Shown piece by piece: positions 10,542 through 19,299 of a stretch of DNA of 58,752 nt. The position numbers were made by a program, and so were the translations under genes. The stretch is from the NCBI GenBank assembly GCA_003222055.1, contig QHUT01000059.1:1-58752 (forward strand), given 5' to 3'. Source of the DNA: Gemmatimonadota bacterium (GTDB lineage Bacteria; Gemmatimonadota; Gemmatimonadetes; Gemmatimonadales; GWC2-71-9). How positions within the stretch are numbered: the first letter of the stretch is position 1; every line of letters begins with the position of its first letter. The notes beneath the pieces are model-generated. The model saw nothing but the letters and a program-made list of their open reading frames with translations, was not told the origin of the DNA and did not search any database.

Positions 10542-11093
10542 ATGCCGAAGGCGAAGCGGCAGGCGAAGGCGAAAGCGAAGCCGAAGGCCAAGGCGCCGCG
10601 GCGCGCGACCCCGCGGGCCAAGACGCCCGCCGGGCCCACCGGGGAAATACGGCCGCTCACCCTGTCGGGACTGCGGCCGCCGCCCGGCTCGCATCGCGCC
10701 CGTATCCGCAAGGGTCGCGGGCCCGGCTCGGGAATCGGCAAGACCGCCGGCCGGGGAGGGAAGGGCCAGACGGCGCGCACGGGTGGTCAGACCCGGCCCG
10801 GGTTCGAGGGCGGGCAGATGCCGCTCATCCGCCGGATTCCCAAGCGCGGCTTTACCAACCCGTTCAAGCAGCCGGCGCAGGTGGTGAACGTGCGGCACCT
10901 GGGCCGGCTCGCCGAGGGCGTCGAGGTCACGCCCGACACCCTGTTCGGCGCGGGGCTGGTGCGCCGGCCGGACCGCCCCATCAAACTGCTCGGCATGGGG
11001 GACGTCCAGCGCAAGTTCAGCGTGAAGGGTGTGACGGTATCGGCCTCCGCCCGCTCGAAGATCGAGCAGGCGGGCGGGACGATCGCGAGCTGA
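10542..11093 (+). CDS. rplO: 50S ribosomal protein L15 with basic N-terminal tail
   Basis: 183 aa against 144 in E. coli. The core starts at about residue 38 (RPLTLSGLRPPPGSHRARIRKGRGPGSG) and carries the GKTAGRGGKGQTAR segment. The N-terminal 35 residues are Lys/Ala-rich. It lies directly before secY, the universal order. Confidence 0.95.
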   Translation: MPKAKRQAKAKAKPKAKAPRRATPRAKTPAGPTGEIRPLTLSGLRPPPGSHRARIRKGRGPGSGIGKTAGRGGKGQTARTGGQTRPGFEGGQMPLIRRIPKRGFTNPFKQPAQVVNVRHLGRLAEGVEVTPDTLFGAGLVRRPDRPIKLLGMGDVQRKFSVKGVTVSASARSKIEQAGGTIAS

Positions 11094-11097
11094 CCGC

Positions 11098-12411
11098 ATG
11101 ACCGCTCCCCGGCTGCCCAACCTGTTCAAGGTGCCGGAGCTGAAGGAGAAAATTCTCTTCACGCTCCTCTGCCTGGTGGTGTATCGCGTCGGCGCGCACA
11201 TCGCGACGCCCGGCGTCAACGTCCAGGCGCTCGCCGATTATCTGCGGAACCAGGCTCAGGGCACGCTGTTCGCCCTCTACGACCTGTTCGCGGGTGGCAG
11301 CTTCGGGCGGGCGACGGTGTTCGCGCTCGGGATCATGCCGTACATCTCGGCGAGCATCGTCTTCCAGCTGGCGGCGCCCGTGTTCCCCGTCGTCGAGAAG
11401 ATGCAGCGCGACGAAGAGGGCCGGAAAAAGCTCACGCAGTGGACCCGCTATCTCACCGTGGTGCTGTGCCTGTTCCAGGCGTACGGCTACGCCCTCTTCA
11501 CCGAGCAGATCGCGGGCGCGGTCGCCCATCCCGGATTCTTTTTCCGGCTGACCACCGTGCTGACCCTCACCACGGGCGGCGTGTTCGTCATGTGGCTCGG
11601 GGAGCAGATCACGGAGCGCGGCATCGGCAACGGGGCGAGCCTGCTGATCTTCTTTTCGATCGTGGAGCGAATCTTTCCGGAGACGATCCGGACGGTCGAC
11701 GCCCTCAAAGCCCGGAGCCTCTCCCTCCCGATGCTGGTCCTCGTGCTCGGCGTCATGGTGCTCGTGGTGGCGGGTACCGTGGCGGTGACGGTCGCGGCGC
11801 GGCGCATCCCGATCCAGATCCCGCGGAAGGTGATGGGGCGCGGACGGATCCGCGAGGGACAGAAGACCTTCATCCCCCTGCGGCTCAATACGGCTAACGT
11901 GATGCCCATCATCTTCGCCCAGTCGCTCATCATCGTGCCGGGGACGATCGCGGCCTTCAGCGGCAACCAGACCTTGAAGCACCTGGCCGAGTATTTCAGC
12001 GTCACGTCGCCGGTGTACCTGATCTCGAGCGCCGTCTTGATCATCTTCTTCGCGTACTTCTACACGTCCATCATCTTCAACCCCGTGGATCTGGCGGAGA
12101 ATCTCAAGAAGCAGGGCGGTTTCATCCCCGGGGTGAAGCCCGGAGCCGCCACCGCCGACTACATCGATGAAGTGCTCTCCCGGATTACGTTGCCGGGCGC
12201 GTTGTTCCTGACGCTCGTGGCGATGCTGCCGATCGTGGTGTCGAACATCCTCAACATGCCGTTCGGCTTCGGCGGCACGGCGCTGCTCATCGTCGTGGGC
12301 GTGGCCCTCGACACGGTACAGCAGGTGCAGCAGCATCTGCTGCTGCGCCATTACGACGGCTTCATGAAGGAAGGGCGCGTCAAGTTCCGCGGGCGCCAGC
12401 GCTACATGTAG
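11098..12411 (+). CDS. secY: preprotein translocase subunit SecY
   Basis: Channel subunit of the SecYEG translocon, 437 aa, with about ten predicted membrane helices. It begins with a short cytoplasmic helix (LFKVPELKEKILFTLLCLVVYRVG). LGIMPYISASIVFQL, FTEQI, GNGASLLIF and the DIAENLKKQGGFIPG-like segment (here DLAENLKKQGGFIPGV) are family signatures. It starts 5 bases after rplO. Confidence 0.97.
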   Translation: MTAPRLPNLFKVPELKEKILFTLLCLVVYRVGAHIATPGVNVQALADYLRNQAQGTLFALYDLFAGGSFGRATVFALGIMPYISASIVFQLAAPVFPVVEKMQRDEEGRKKLTQWTRYLTVVLCLFQAYGYALFTEQIAGAVAHPGFFFRLTTVLTLTTGGVFVMWLGEQITERGIGNGASLLIFFSIVERIFPETIRTVDALKARSLSLPMLVLVLGVMVLVVAGTVAVTVAARRIPIQIPRKVMGRGRIREGQKTFIPLRLNTANVMPIIFAQSLIIVPGTIAAFSGNQTLKHLAEYFSVTSPVYLISSAVLIIFFAYFYTSIIFNPVDLAENLKKQGGFIPGVKPGAATADYIDEVLSRITLPGALFLTLVAMLPIVVSNILNMPFGFGGTALLIVVGVALDTVQQVQQHLLLRHYDGFMKEGRVKFRGRQRYM

Positions 12412-12418
12412 GCATGCG

Positions 12419-12982
12419 GTGTTCATCCTCCTGTTAGGCGCGCCGGGCTCGGGCAAGGGAACCCAGGGAAAGATCCTCGCCGAACGGCTGGGTCTGCCGA
12501 AGATCACGACGGGCGACATCCTGCGCGCCGCCGTGCGGGCCGAGACGCCGCTCGGCCGCGAAGCGAAGAAGTTCATGGACGATGGGAAGCTCGTGCCCGA
12601 CGGCGTGATCCTGGGCATGATCAAGGAGGAGCTCGCCAAGCCGGAGGCGCAGCAGGGGGCCGTGTTCGACGGGTTTCCCCGCACCGCCGCCCAGGCGGAG
12701 CTGGTGGACCGTACCCTGGCCGAGCGCGGCCAGCGCCTCAATCACATCGTGCTGCTCGACGTGCCCGAAGAAGAGCTGGTGCGTCGAATGACGGGCCGGG
12801 CGGCCCACGAAGGGCGCTCGGACGACACGCCCGACGCCATCCGGACACGGCTGCTGGTGTACCAGCGCGACACCGCTCCCCTCATCGCCCATTACGCCGA
12901 GCGCGGCATCGTCAAGCGCATGCCCGGCGTGGGCGGCGTGGAGGAGATCGCGACCGAGATCAAGCGCGTGATCGGGCGATGA
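12419..12982 (+). CDS. adk: adenylate kinase
   Basis: Converts ATP + AMP to 2 ADP. 187 aa with a GTG start at 12419; the nearby ATG at 12414 is out of frame. The P-loop GAPGSGKGTQ is at residues 7-16. TTGDILR (AMP site) and DGFPRT are present. The lid is short and lacks the zinc-binding insert, as in the small bacterial type. It overlaps map by four bases (ATGA). Confidence 0.96.
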   Translation: MFILLLGAPGSGKGTQGKILAERLGLPKITTGDILRAAVRAETPLGREAKKFMDDGKLVPDGVILGMIKEELAKPEAQQGAVFDGFPRTAAQAELVDRTLAERGQRLNHIVLLDVPEEELVRRMTGRAAHEGRSDDTPDAIRTRLLVYQRDTAPLIAHYAERGIVKRMPGVGGVEEIATEIKRVIGR

Positions 12983-13740
12983 TCACCATCAAGTCGCCGC
13001 GCGAGATCGAGACGATGGCGGCCGCCGGCCGGATCGTCGCCGCGACGCTCGCGCTCGTGGCCCGCCACGTCCGCCCCGGACTCTCCACGGAGGAGCTCGA
13101 TCGGCTCGCCGAGCAATTCATCCGCTCGCACCCCGGGGCCCGCCCGTCGTTCAAGGGGCTGTACGACTTCCCCGCCACCCTGTGCACCTCGATCAACCAG
13201 GAGGTGGTGCACGGCATCCCGTCGTCCAAACGGGTCCTCAAAGCGGGCGATCTCTTGAGCGTCGACGTGGGAGTGTGGCTCGACGGGCTGCACGCGGACT
13301 CGGCAGCGACGTTCCCGGTGGACGCCGTGAGCGCGGACGCGGAGCGGCTGCTCGCCACCACGCGGACCGCCCTCGCGGCCGGCGTCGCCCAGGCGCGGGC
13401 CGGCAATCATGTCGGCGACATCGGGCACGCGGTGCAGCAGGTGGCCGAGGGGGCGGGCTACTCCGTGGTGCGCGAGCTCGTGGGACACGGGATCGGAGCG
13501 TCGTTCCACGAGGATCCTCAGGTGCCGAACTACGGCAAGCCGCGGCGCGGACCGCGGCTCGTGCCGGGGATGACGATCGCGATCGAGCCGATGGTGAACG
13601 TCGGCGGTGCCGACATCCGCACGCTCGACGACAGGTGGACGGTGGTCACCCAGGACGGCTCGCTCTCCGCCCACTTCGAGCACACGGTCGCCATTCTCGA
13701 GAACGGCGGACCGCCGCGGGTGCTCACGACCGCGGATTGA
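12979..13740 (+). CDS. map: methionine aminopeptidase, type I
   Basis: Removes the initiator Met from new proteins. 253 aa. Metal ligands of the pita-bread fold are visible: the two Asp in SVDVGVWLDGLHADSA, His in GHGIGASFHEDP, Glu in IAIEPMVN and Glu in SAHFEHT; the catalytic His is in VVHGIPS. It is the last gene of the operon here: a convergent gene ends only three bases further on, so the usual infA-rpmJ block is absent. Confidence 0.96.
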   Translation: MITIKSPREIETMAAAGRIVAATLALVARHVRPGLSTEELDRLAEQFIRSHPGARPSFKGLYDFPATLCTSINQEVVHGIPSSKRVLKAGDLLSVDVGVWLDGLHADSAATFPVDAVSADAERLLATTRTALAAGVAQARAGNHVGDIGHAVQQVAEGAGYSVVRELVGHGIGASFHEDPQVPNYGKPRRGPRLVPGMTIAIEPMVNVGGADIRTLDDRWTVVTQDGSLSAHFEHTVAILENGGPPRVLTTAD

Positions 13741-13743
13741 GGA

Positions 13744-15093
13744 CTAGGGACTCACGCTCGGCCGCGCTCCATGACGCTCGGCCAGGTCGAGGAACTCCCT
13801 CTGGGCCTGCGGCTGCGGCAGCAAGCTCCGCGACACCAGCAGGTTCTGGCCGCTCACCTCGAGCACCAGTACCGCGAAGGCCGCCAGCACCTCCGCATCG
13901 GTGAACTTGCAGTGCCCATATCGATTGATGGTGAACGCGGTATTCAGCAGTCGACTGCGCAGATTCAGCCGCCTGCGATATAGCGCCTCGTGCCATATCG
14001 GGACGATCGGGTCGCCCGTCGTGTGGATCGTCACCAGGGGCCGCCGCAGCCGCGCGGACGTCTGCAACGTGGCGAGCCGCGCCGGGTCCGCCGTCGGCTG
14101 GAAGCGCGCGACGTCCGCGTTCAGGGCGTCGTCCTCGCTCGAGCCGCTGTAGCGGCGGTCCACGTTGCCGAACGGCAGTCCCCCGTTCTTGGCAATGGCG
14201 TCATTGGTGCCGCGGAAGCTGTACCAGAGAATCCCCAGGGTGGTCCCTTTGACGGTTGCTGGGTCAGCGGGATCGGTCGGCGCGTGCGTCACGTCCAGCA
14301 CTTGTCGGATCCGGTCGGCGTTCGTCGGATCGTCGAGCGCCGCCCCGGCGCTGCTCTCGGCCGCTCCCCAGGAGTTCGGATCGATGTATCCGGGATCGCC
14401 GGCGCTCAGGTCTTGCCTCCACACCGGCCACGCCGGGATCACCCCGGCAAAGAAGTGGTCGAAGACCGCGCGGAAGTCTGCGACGTATGCGATCTGTCGC
14501 CCGTAGTCGCCGATCGGGCCGCACCCCGCCAGCCCGCCGCTGAAGATGTTGGGATACTGCTCCACCGCCATCACCGTTCCCAATCCGCCCTGCGACCCTC
14601 CGGTCTGATAGACATAACGGGTGGCCCGGCCGGTGGTGCTGGAGAGCAGCGCCTTGGCCGTCTCCACCAGCTCGAGCAGATCGCCTCCGATCCAGGTGTC
14701 TCGCTCGATCAGGCCGGTGGCGCGAAAGCTCGTGGTGGCATAGGCGTAGCCGAGACCGCTGAACAGCACGGCCGAGGCCGTAGGGGAGAGGTCCGCCGGG
14801 AGCGTCGGGGCGCTGGCGGGATCGTGATACCCCGGAATGAACACGACGACATCACGGTTCCAGTGGTTGGGGTCGAAGCAGATCTTGAACAACGCACCCG
14901 AGCTGAGTTTCGCGTCGGGCGCGGTGCACGACTGTCCGTTGGCCTGCGGCAGCAGGGGGGGCAGCGCGGGCTTGGCTTGCTCACGCACCCGCGGCTGGAC
15001 CGGCGCATCCGAGCATCCGGCGAGCGCGAGCATCAAGACCACGGCTCCTGCACACGCGAAGGTGCGGCCGGAGCGTTTTGCGGCGCGTTTCAT
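13744..15093 (-). CDS. lipoprotein alpha/beta hydrolase of unknown substrate
   Basis: 449 aa. The start at 15093 has a good AGGAGG at 15102-15107; the frame is open further upstream but without that site. A lipoprotein signal peptide ends in the lipobox LAGC (Cys27). The body is an alpha/beta hydrolase: nucleophile elbow GGSQGG (Ser167), a likely acid in HTTGDPIVP and a His in RYGHCKF near the C-terminus. Cys residues in the mature part may form disulfides. It resembles secreted esterases or peptidases, but I cannot name the substrate. The convergent map gene ends three bases away. Confidence 0.85.
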   Translation of the reverse strand: MKRAAKRSGRTFACAGAVVLMLALAGCSDAPVQPRVREQAKPALPPLLPQANGQSCTAPDAKLSSGALFKICFDPNHWNRDVVVFIPGYHDPASAPTLPADLSPTASAVLFSGLGYAYATTSFRATGLIERDTWIGGDLLELVETAKALLSSTTGRATRYVYQTGGSQGGLGTVMAVEQYPNIFSGGLAGCGPIGDYGRQIAYVADFRAVFDHFFAGVIPAWPVWRQDLSAGDPGYIDPNSWGAAESSAGAALDDPTNADRIRQVLDVTHAPTDPADPATVKGTTLGILWYSFRGTNDAIAKNGGLPFGNVDRRYSGSSEDDALNADVARFQPTADPARLATLQTSARLRRPLVTIHTTGDPIVPIWHEALYRRRLNLRSRLLNTAFTINRYGHCKFTDAEVLAAFAVLVLEVSGQNLLVSRSLLPQPQAQREFLDLAERHGARPSVSP

Positions 15094-15246
15094 AACGACA
15101 ACCTCCTGCGGGAGACATCCGCACGTTTCGCGTTCCCGCGCGTGGCAAACGTCGTACCGCCGAACCGCGGCTGCGTTCGAACCCGTGACGTAGCGTGTTG
15201 GTGTTGTGATGGTGCGATGCCGCAGCACGTCAGGGAGGAGAGATAC

Positions 15247-16707
15247 CTACGCGCGCAGGTCTCGCTCGAGTCGCTCGGTTTCCGCCAGCAGCTCCTTTCC
15301 CAGCCCCGGATCCGACAGGCCGGCCACGTTCACCCGCACGTTCTCGATCGCTCCGGCGACGGCGGCGCGGGCGAGCGCTTCGGCGACCTTCGCGTCGGAG
15401 CGGGCATTCTTGTTGCCGATCCGCGCGATCTCGCGCGCGAGCGTGACCAGGCGCGCGGCCCGCCGAGCGATCTCGACCGGCGGTTGCGCCGCGCCGAGGA
15501 GGCCCGCATCGACCGTCCGGCCGCGCGACGGATCGTCCTTGGGAATCCCGTAGGCCGCACTGACCTTGGCGTAGGCGGCGGCGTCGTCGTCGACCAGGCG
15601 ACGCAGCTCGGCCCGGAGCCCCTCCGCTTCGGTCAGAATCTCCGCGGCACGCGGCTCGACGGCGGCATAGGTCTTCCGGCCCACCGTGAGTCGGGCGACC
15701 ATCGCCACGAGCGCGCCCGCCAGCGCGCCGGCGAGCGCCGCCGCGCTGCCGCCGCCGGGGACCGGCGCCCCGCCAGCCACGTCCTCGAGCCAGCCGTCCA
15801 GGGTCGGTCCCTCTGCCGCGCGGATTTTCGCTTCGAGCAGGTGGTCGGCGGCGTCGGGCAGCCGCAGGGCGGCGGCACCCGCGCCCAGGATCGCCCGCTC
15901 GGGCACGAGTCCCACGACCTCGCTCTTCACGATGGCGACGCCGCGGCCGCGCGCCTCCGCTTCGACGGCGCCGTACACCGCCGACGGCGGCGTCGTGTCG
16001 ATGTCGAGCAGGTTCATCGACACCTGAGCCTGCCCCCCGACCTCGAAACCGGAGGCCTGAACCGCCGGCAGACCGCCGCTCGAGGTGCGGATCCGCTTCG
16101 CGATCTCTTTGGCGATCGCCACGTCCGCCGTGTCGAGGTAGATGTTGAACGCCACCAGGAAAGGTCGCGCGCCCACGGCGGTCGCTCCCGCCGTGGGATG
16201 GATCCGGCGCGGGCCGAAGTCCGGATCGACAACCGGATCCGTGCCGATGCGCTCGCGCAGGCCCTCGAACTCCCCTTTCCGGATGTCCGGCAGACGCTCC
16301 CGCTCCGGCCGCACGGCCGCCCTGGCGTAGAGATAGATCGGGATCCGGAGCTCGCCCGCGGCCCGCTCGCCCAGCCGTCGGGCGAGCGAGACGCACTGGT
16401 CCATCGTCACGTCGCGCACCGGGACAAAGGGTACCACGTCGGTCGCGCCCATGCGGGGGTGCTCGCCTGTGTGTTGCGTGAGGTCGATGCGCTCGGTGGC
16501 GACCCGCATGGCGCGCAACGCCGCCTCTACGCTCGCGTCCGGGGGGGCGACGAACGTGAACACGGAGCGGTTGTGCGACGCGTCGGCCTGGACGTCGAGC
16601 AGCCGGACGGTGGGGACGCTGGTGAGCGCCGTGCGGAGGGCGTCGATGGTCGCGGCGTTACGGCCTTCGGAGAAATTCGGGACGCATTCTACCAACGGTG
16701 TCGCCAT
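15247..16707 (-). CDS. formiminotransferase-cyclodeaminase
   Basis: 486 aa, a two-domain fusion. Residues 1-300 are glutamate formimidoyltransferase (starts MATPLVECVPNFSEGR; HTGEHPRMGATDVVPFVP holds the catalytic His). Residues from about 305 are the all-helical cyclodeaminase (AGGAPVPGGGSAAALAGALA). Together they move the formimino group of formiminoglutamate from histidine breakdown to tetrahydrofolate and close it to methenyl-THF. The ATG at 16707 is chosen over one five codons upstream because the family starts there and GAGG precedes it. No other hut gene is nearby. Confidence 0.93.
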   Translation of the reverse strand: MATPLVECVPNFSEGRNAATIDALRTALTSVPTVRLLDVQADASHNRSVFTFVAPPDASVEAALRAMRVATERIDLTQHTGEHPRMGATDVVPFVPVRDVTMDQCVSLARRLGERAAGELRIPIYLYARAAVRPERERLPDIRKGEFEGLRERIGTDPVVDPDFGPRRIHPTAGATAVGARPFLVAFNIYLDTADVAIAKEIAKRIRTSSGGLPAVQASGFEVGGQAQVSMNLLDIDTTPPSAVYGAVEAEARGRGVAIVKSEVVGLVPERAILGAGAAALRLPDAADHLLEAKIRAAEGPTLDGWLEDVAGGAPVPGGGSAAALAGALAGALVAMVARLTVGRKTYAAVEPRAAEILTEAEGLRAELRRLVDDDAAAYAKVSAAYGIPKDDPSRGRTVDAGLLGAAQPPVEIARRAARLVTLAREIARIGNKNARSDAKVAEALARAAVAGAIENVRVNVAGLSDPGLGKELLAETERLERDLRA

Positions 16708-16724
16708 CGGATTCCTCAACAAGA

Positions 16725-16805
16725 GATTGCGGATTGCGGATTGTCGATTGCGGATTGGAAGATCGCCCTTCGATTCCGCAATCCGAAATCCGCAATCCGC
16801 AATAA
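16725..16805. repeat. palindromic heptamer repeat, copy A3
   Basis: Occupies the spacer between the FTCD start and the phosphatase stop on the minus strand. Left arm: GATTGCGGATTGCGGATTG-type units at 16725-16757. Right arm: CCGCAATCCG units at 16774-16802. The core between them includes GATCGCCC. It therefore lies in the leader of FTCD and within the transcript if the two minus-strand genes are cotranscribed. Confidence 0.85.
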
Positions 16806-16807
16806 TC

Positions 16808-17596
16808 TCACGCGCTCCTCAACACGTCCATGAGCCACTTGTGCATCACCGGATTGCCGGCGACCACCGACCCGTGCCGCAGCACGTCGTCCGACCCGTC
16901 CAGCGTGGTCACGATACCACCGGCTTCCCGGATGAGCACCACGCCTGCCGCCACGTCCCATGGCGCCAGCGTGAGCTCCCAGAAACCGTCGAGGCGGCCG
17001 GCCGCCAGGTCCGCGAGATCGAGCGCCGCGGCACCGGCCCGGCGGATGCCGCTCGTCGCGCCCATCACCGCGGCGAACTGGTCCAGGTAACGGCGCAGCA
17101 GCGGGAGATTCTTGAACGGGAACCCCGTGCCGACGAGCGCGTGTCGCGGCTCCGCGAGGCGCGAGACGCGAAGCGGACGTTCGCCCTGCCACGCGCCGAG
17201 TCCCGTGCCACCCCAATACGCCAGGTCACGCGCGACGTCGTGCACGACTCCCGCGCGCAGGGCGCCACGCACCACGCACGCGATGGAGACCGCGTACTGC
17301 GGGTAGCCGTGCAGGAAGTTCGTGGTGCCGTCCAGCGGGTCCACGATCCACGCGACCTCGCCGGCGGGCGGGGCGTGCGGCGACAGCTCTTCGCCCATGA
17401 CCGCACTTCCGGGTACGTCGCGCGTGAGCGCCTCCGTGATCAGCGCTTCCGCCCGGCGGTCGGCCTCGGTCACGAAATCGTGGCGACCCTTCTCGATCCA
17501 GTCCGCCTCGGGCGGCGCCGGTGTGTCCCGCAGCAAGGCGGCCGCGCGTCCGGCGGCCCGTCGTGCCACATCGACTAAGTCTTTGAGTTCTCGCAC
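16808..17596 (-). CDS. inositol monophosphatase family protein
   Basis: 262 aa from the GTG at 17596; GGAGG lies 13 bases upstream, so the start is tentative. Signatures: GEELS with metal-binding Glu, WIVDPLDGTTNFLHGYP, and APWDVAAGVVLIREAGG. The family removes phosphate from inositol monophosphate or, in some members, from 3'-phosphoadenosine phosphate or fructose 1,6-bisphosphate; this sequence alone does not decide. It diverges from trpS and the two leaders overlap. Confidence 0.9.
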   Translation of the reverse strand: MRELKDLVDVARRAAGRAAALLRDTPAPPEADWIEKGRHDFVTEADRRAEALITEALTRDVPGSAVMGEELSPHAPPAGEVAWIVDPLDGTTNFLHGYPQYAVSIACVVRGALRAGVVHDVARDLAYWGGTGLGAWQGERPLRVSRLAEPRHALVGTGFPFKNLPLLRRYLDQFAAVMGATSGIRRAGAAALDLADLAAGRLDGFWELTLAPWDVAAGVVLIREAGGIVTTLDGSDDVLRHGSVVAGNPVMHKWLMDVLRSA

Positions 17597-17597
17597 C

Positions 17598-17627
17598 TTG
17601 CGGCGCTTGCCTCCAGTCGCGTAGGTT
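17598..17627 (+). promoter_or_regulatory. putative trpS promoter, near-leaderless
   Basis: TTGCGG (17598-17603), 18 bases, TAGGTT (17622-17627). Only 8 bases separate the -10 box from the trpS ATG, and there is no ribosome binding site, so the transcript would begin at or just before the start codon. It also overlaps the leader of the divergent phosphatase gene. Confidence 0.5.
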
Positions 17628-17635
17628 GTGGGCCC

Positions 17636-18628
17636 ATGGCGCGCGTCTTCTCCGGCATTCAGCCCTCGGGCGAGCTGCACATCGGCAACTACCTGGGCGC
17701 GGTCGAGAACTGGGTTCGGCTGCAGCACCAACATGACTGCCTCTTCTCGGTGGTGGACCTGCACGCCATCACGCAGGCCTACGACCCCGCGACGCTGTCG
17801 CAGCGCACGATCGACATGGCGGTCGGGCTGTTCGCCTCCGGGCTCGACTCCGAGCGGGCGATCGTGTTCGTGCAGTCGCACGTGCCGGAGCACGCCGAGC
17901 TGAATTGGCTCTTGAACACCGTGACGCCGCTCGGGGAGCTCGAGCGCCAGACGCAGTTCAAGGACAAGGCGCAGCGCCAGGAGAGCGTGCCCGCGGGACT
18001 CCTGAACTATCCCGTTCTCCAGGCGGCCGACGTCCTCCTGTACGAAGCAACCCTCGTGCCCGTGGGCGAAGACCAGCTCCAGCACCTCGAGCTGATGCGC
18101 GAGATCGCCCGCCGCTGGAACAGCCGTTTCGCGGATGGCTTCACGTTCCCGGAGCCCCAGGCGTTGCTCTCGACGGCCAAGCGGGTGCTCGGGCTCGACG
18201 GTCAGGCCAAGATGTCGAAGAGCCTCGGCAACACGATCGGTCTGTTCGAGTCACCCGAGACTATCTGGGAAAAGCTCAAGCCCGCCGCCACCGATCCGGC
18301 GCGCGTCACCCGCAAAGACCCGGGCAATCCGGACGTCTGCAACATCTTCACGATCCACCAGGGCTTCTCCCCGCCCGACACGATCAAGCTGGTGGCGCAC
18401 AACTGCCGCACGGCGGGGTGGGGCTGTCTCGACTGCAAGCGGGTGCTGGCGGACAATATGATAGCCGCGCTGACACCCATCCGCGAGCGGGCCGAGGCGC
18501 TGCGGGCGAAGCCGCGCACAGTGACCGATCTGCTGCGGGGTGGCGCGGCCAAGGCCCGCGCCATCGCGCGCCGCACCATGGGCCAGGTGCGGCGGCGCAT
18601 GGGGTTGCTCGGCGAGGCGGACGGCTGA
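17636..18628 (+). CDS. trpS: tryptophan--tRNA ligase
   Basis: Class I synthetase, 330 aa. HIGN (residues 15-18) and KMSKS (QAKMSKSLGN near residue 195) form the ATP site. GIQPSGELHIGNYLGA and the GEDQLQHLEL segment are typical. The stop overlaps the ATG of the MgtC-like gene. The C-terminal tail is basic (RRTMGQVRRRMGL), as usual. Confidence 0.96.
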   Translation: MARVFSGIQPSGELHIGNYLGAVENWVRLQHQHDCLFSVVDLHAITQAYDPATLSQRTIDMAVGLFASGLDSERAIVFVQSHVPEHAELNWLLNTVTPLGELERQTQFKDKAQRQESVPAGLLNYPVLQAADVLLYEATLVPVGEDQLQHLELMREIARRWNSRFADGFTFPEPQALLSTAKRVLGLDGQAKMSKSLGNTIGLFESPETIWEKLKPAATDPARVTRKDPGNPDVCNIFTIHQGFSPPDTIKLVAHNCRTAGWGCLDCKRVLADNMIAALTPIRERAEALRAKPRTVTDLLRGGAAKARAIARRTMGQVRRRMGLLGEADG

Positions 18629-19299
18629 TGCAGCATTTCTTCGCAGGCGTCATCCAGATGTTCCGGCTGGAGCTGTTTCTCCAGCTGTGTCTCGCGACCG
18701 TGTTCGGCGGCGCCATCGGGCTCGAGCGCGAGCTCGGCGGCAAGCCGGCGGGGTTGCGGACCAACATCCTGATCTGCCTCGGCTCGGTGATCTACACCAA
18801 GCTGTCCGTCGCCATGGCCACGGGGACCGCCGATCCCACGCGCATTGCGGCGCAGATCGTGACCGGGGTCGGGTTCATCGGCGCGGGGACGATCCTGCAC
18901 GCGCGCGGCGCGGTCGTCGGCCTCACCAGCGCCGCCACGATCTGGGTGGTCGCCGCCATCGGCGTGGCGCTCGGCGCCGCCTTCTACTGGGAAGCCGCGG
19001 GTACCACGCTGCTCGTGCTGGTCGTGCTCCAGGGGCTGGGGCGCGTCGAGCGGCTCGTGGCGCGGCAGTCCACGCAGAGCACCCTGCTGGTGCACGCCCG
19101 TCCCGAGCCCGCGGCGCTGGACGAGCTGGAGACGGTGGTGCGCCGGACCGGTCTCGAGATCGAGCGCCAGGCGAGCCGTCGCGAGAACGTGGATTTGGTG
19201 ATCGAGTTCACCCTGCGCGGACCCAAGCGGCTGCACGACGAGGTGATGATCGCCCTGCTGCATCACCCCGGCGTGCGCACGGTGTCCACGGGCGAGTGA
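18628..19299 (+). CDS. MgtC/SapB-family membrane protein
   Basis: 223 aa. The N-terminal half has about four membrane helices and the family motifs GGAIGLERELGGKPAGLRTNIL and VTGVGFIGAGTILH. The C-terminal 75 residues form a soluble ACT-like domain. MgtC proteins are linked to magnesium homeostasis and virulence in enterics; the role here is not known. ATGA overlap with trpS, GTGA overlap with the next gene. Confidence 0.9.
   Translation: MQHFFAGVIQMFRLELFLQLCLATVFGGAIGLERELGGKPAGLRTNILICLGSVIYTKLSVAMATGTADPTRIAAQIVTGVGFIGAGTILHARGAVVGLTSAATIWVVAAIGVALGAAFYWEAAGTTLLVLVVLQGLGRVERLVARQSTQSTLLVHARPEPAALDELETVVRRTGLEIERQASRRENVDLVIEFTLRGPKRLHDEVMIALLHHPGVRTVSTGE

Noticed and set aside
13990-16833. 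947-residue open frame on the plus strand
   Set aside because: It runs antisense through the hydrolase and FTCD genes, whose motifs are intact on the minus strand; composition is Arg/Gly-rich as expected for a shadow.
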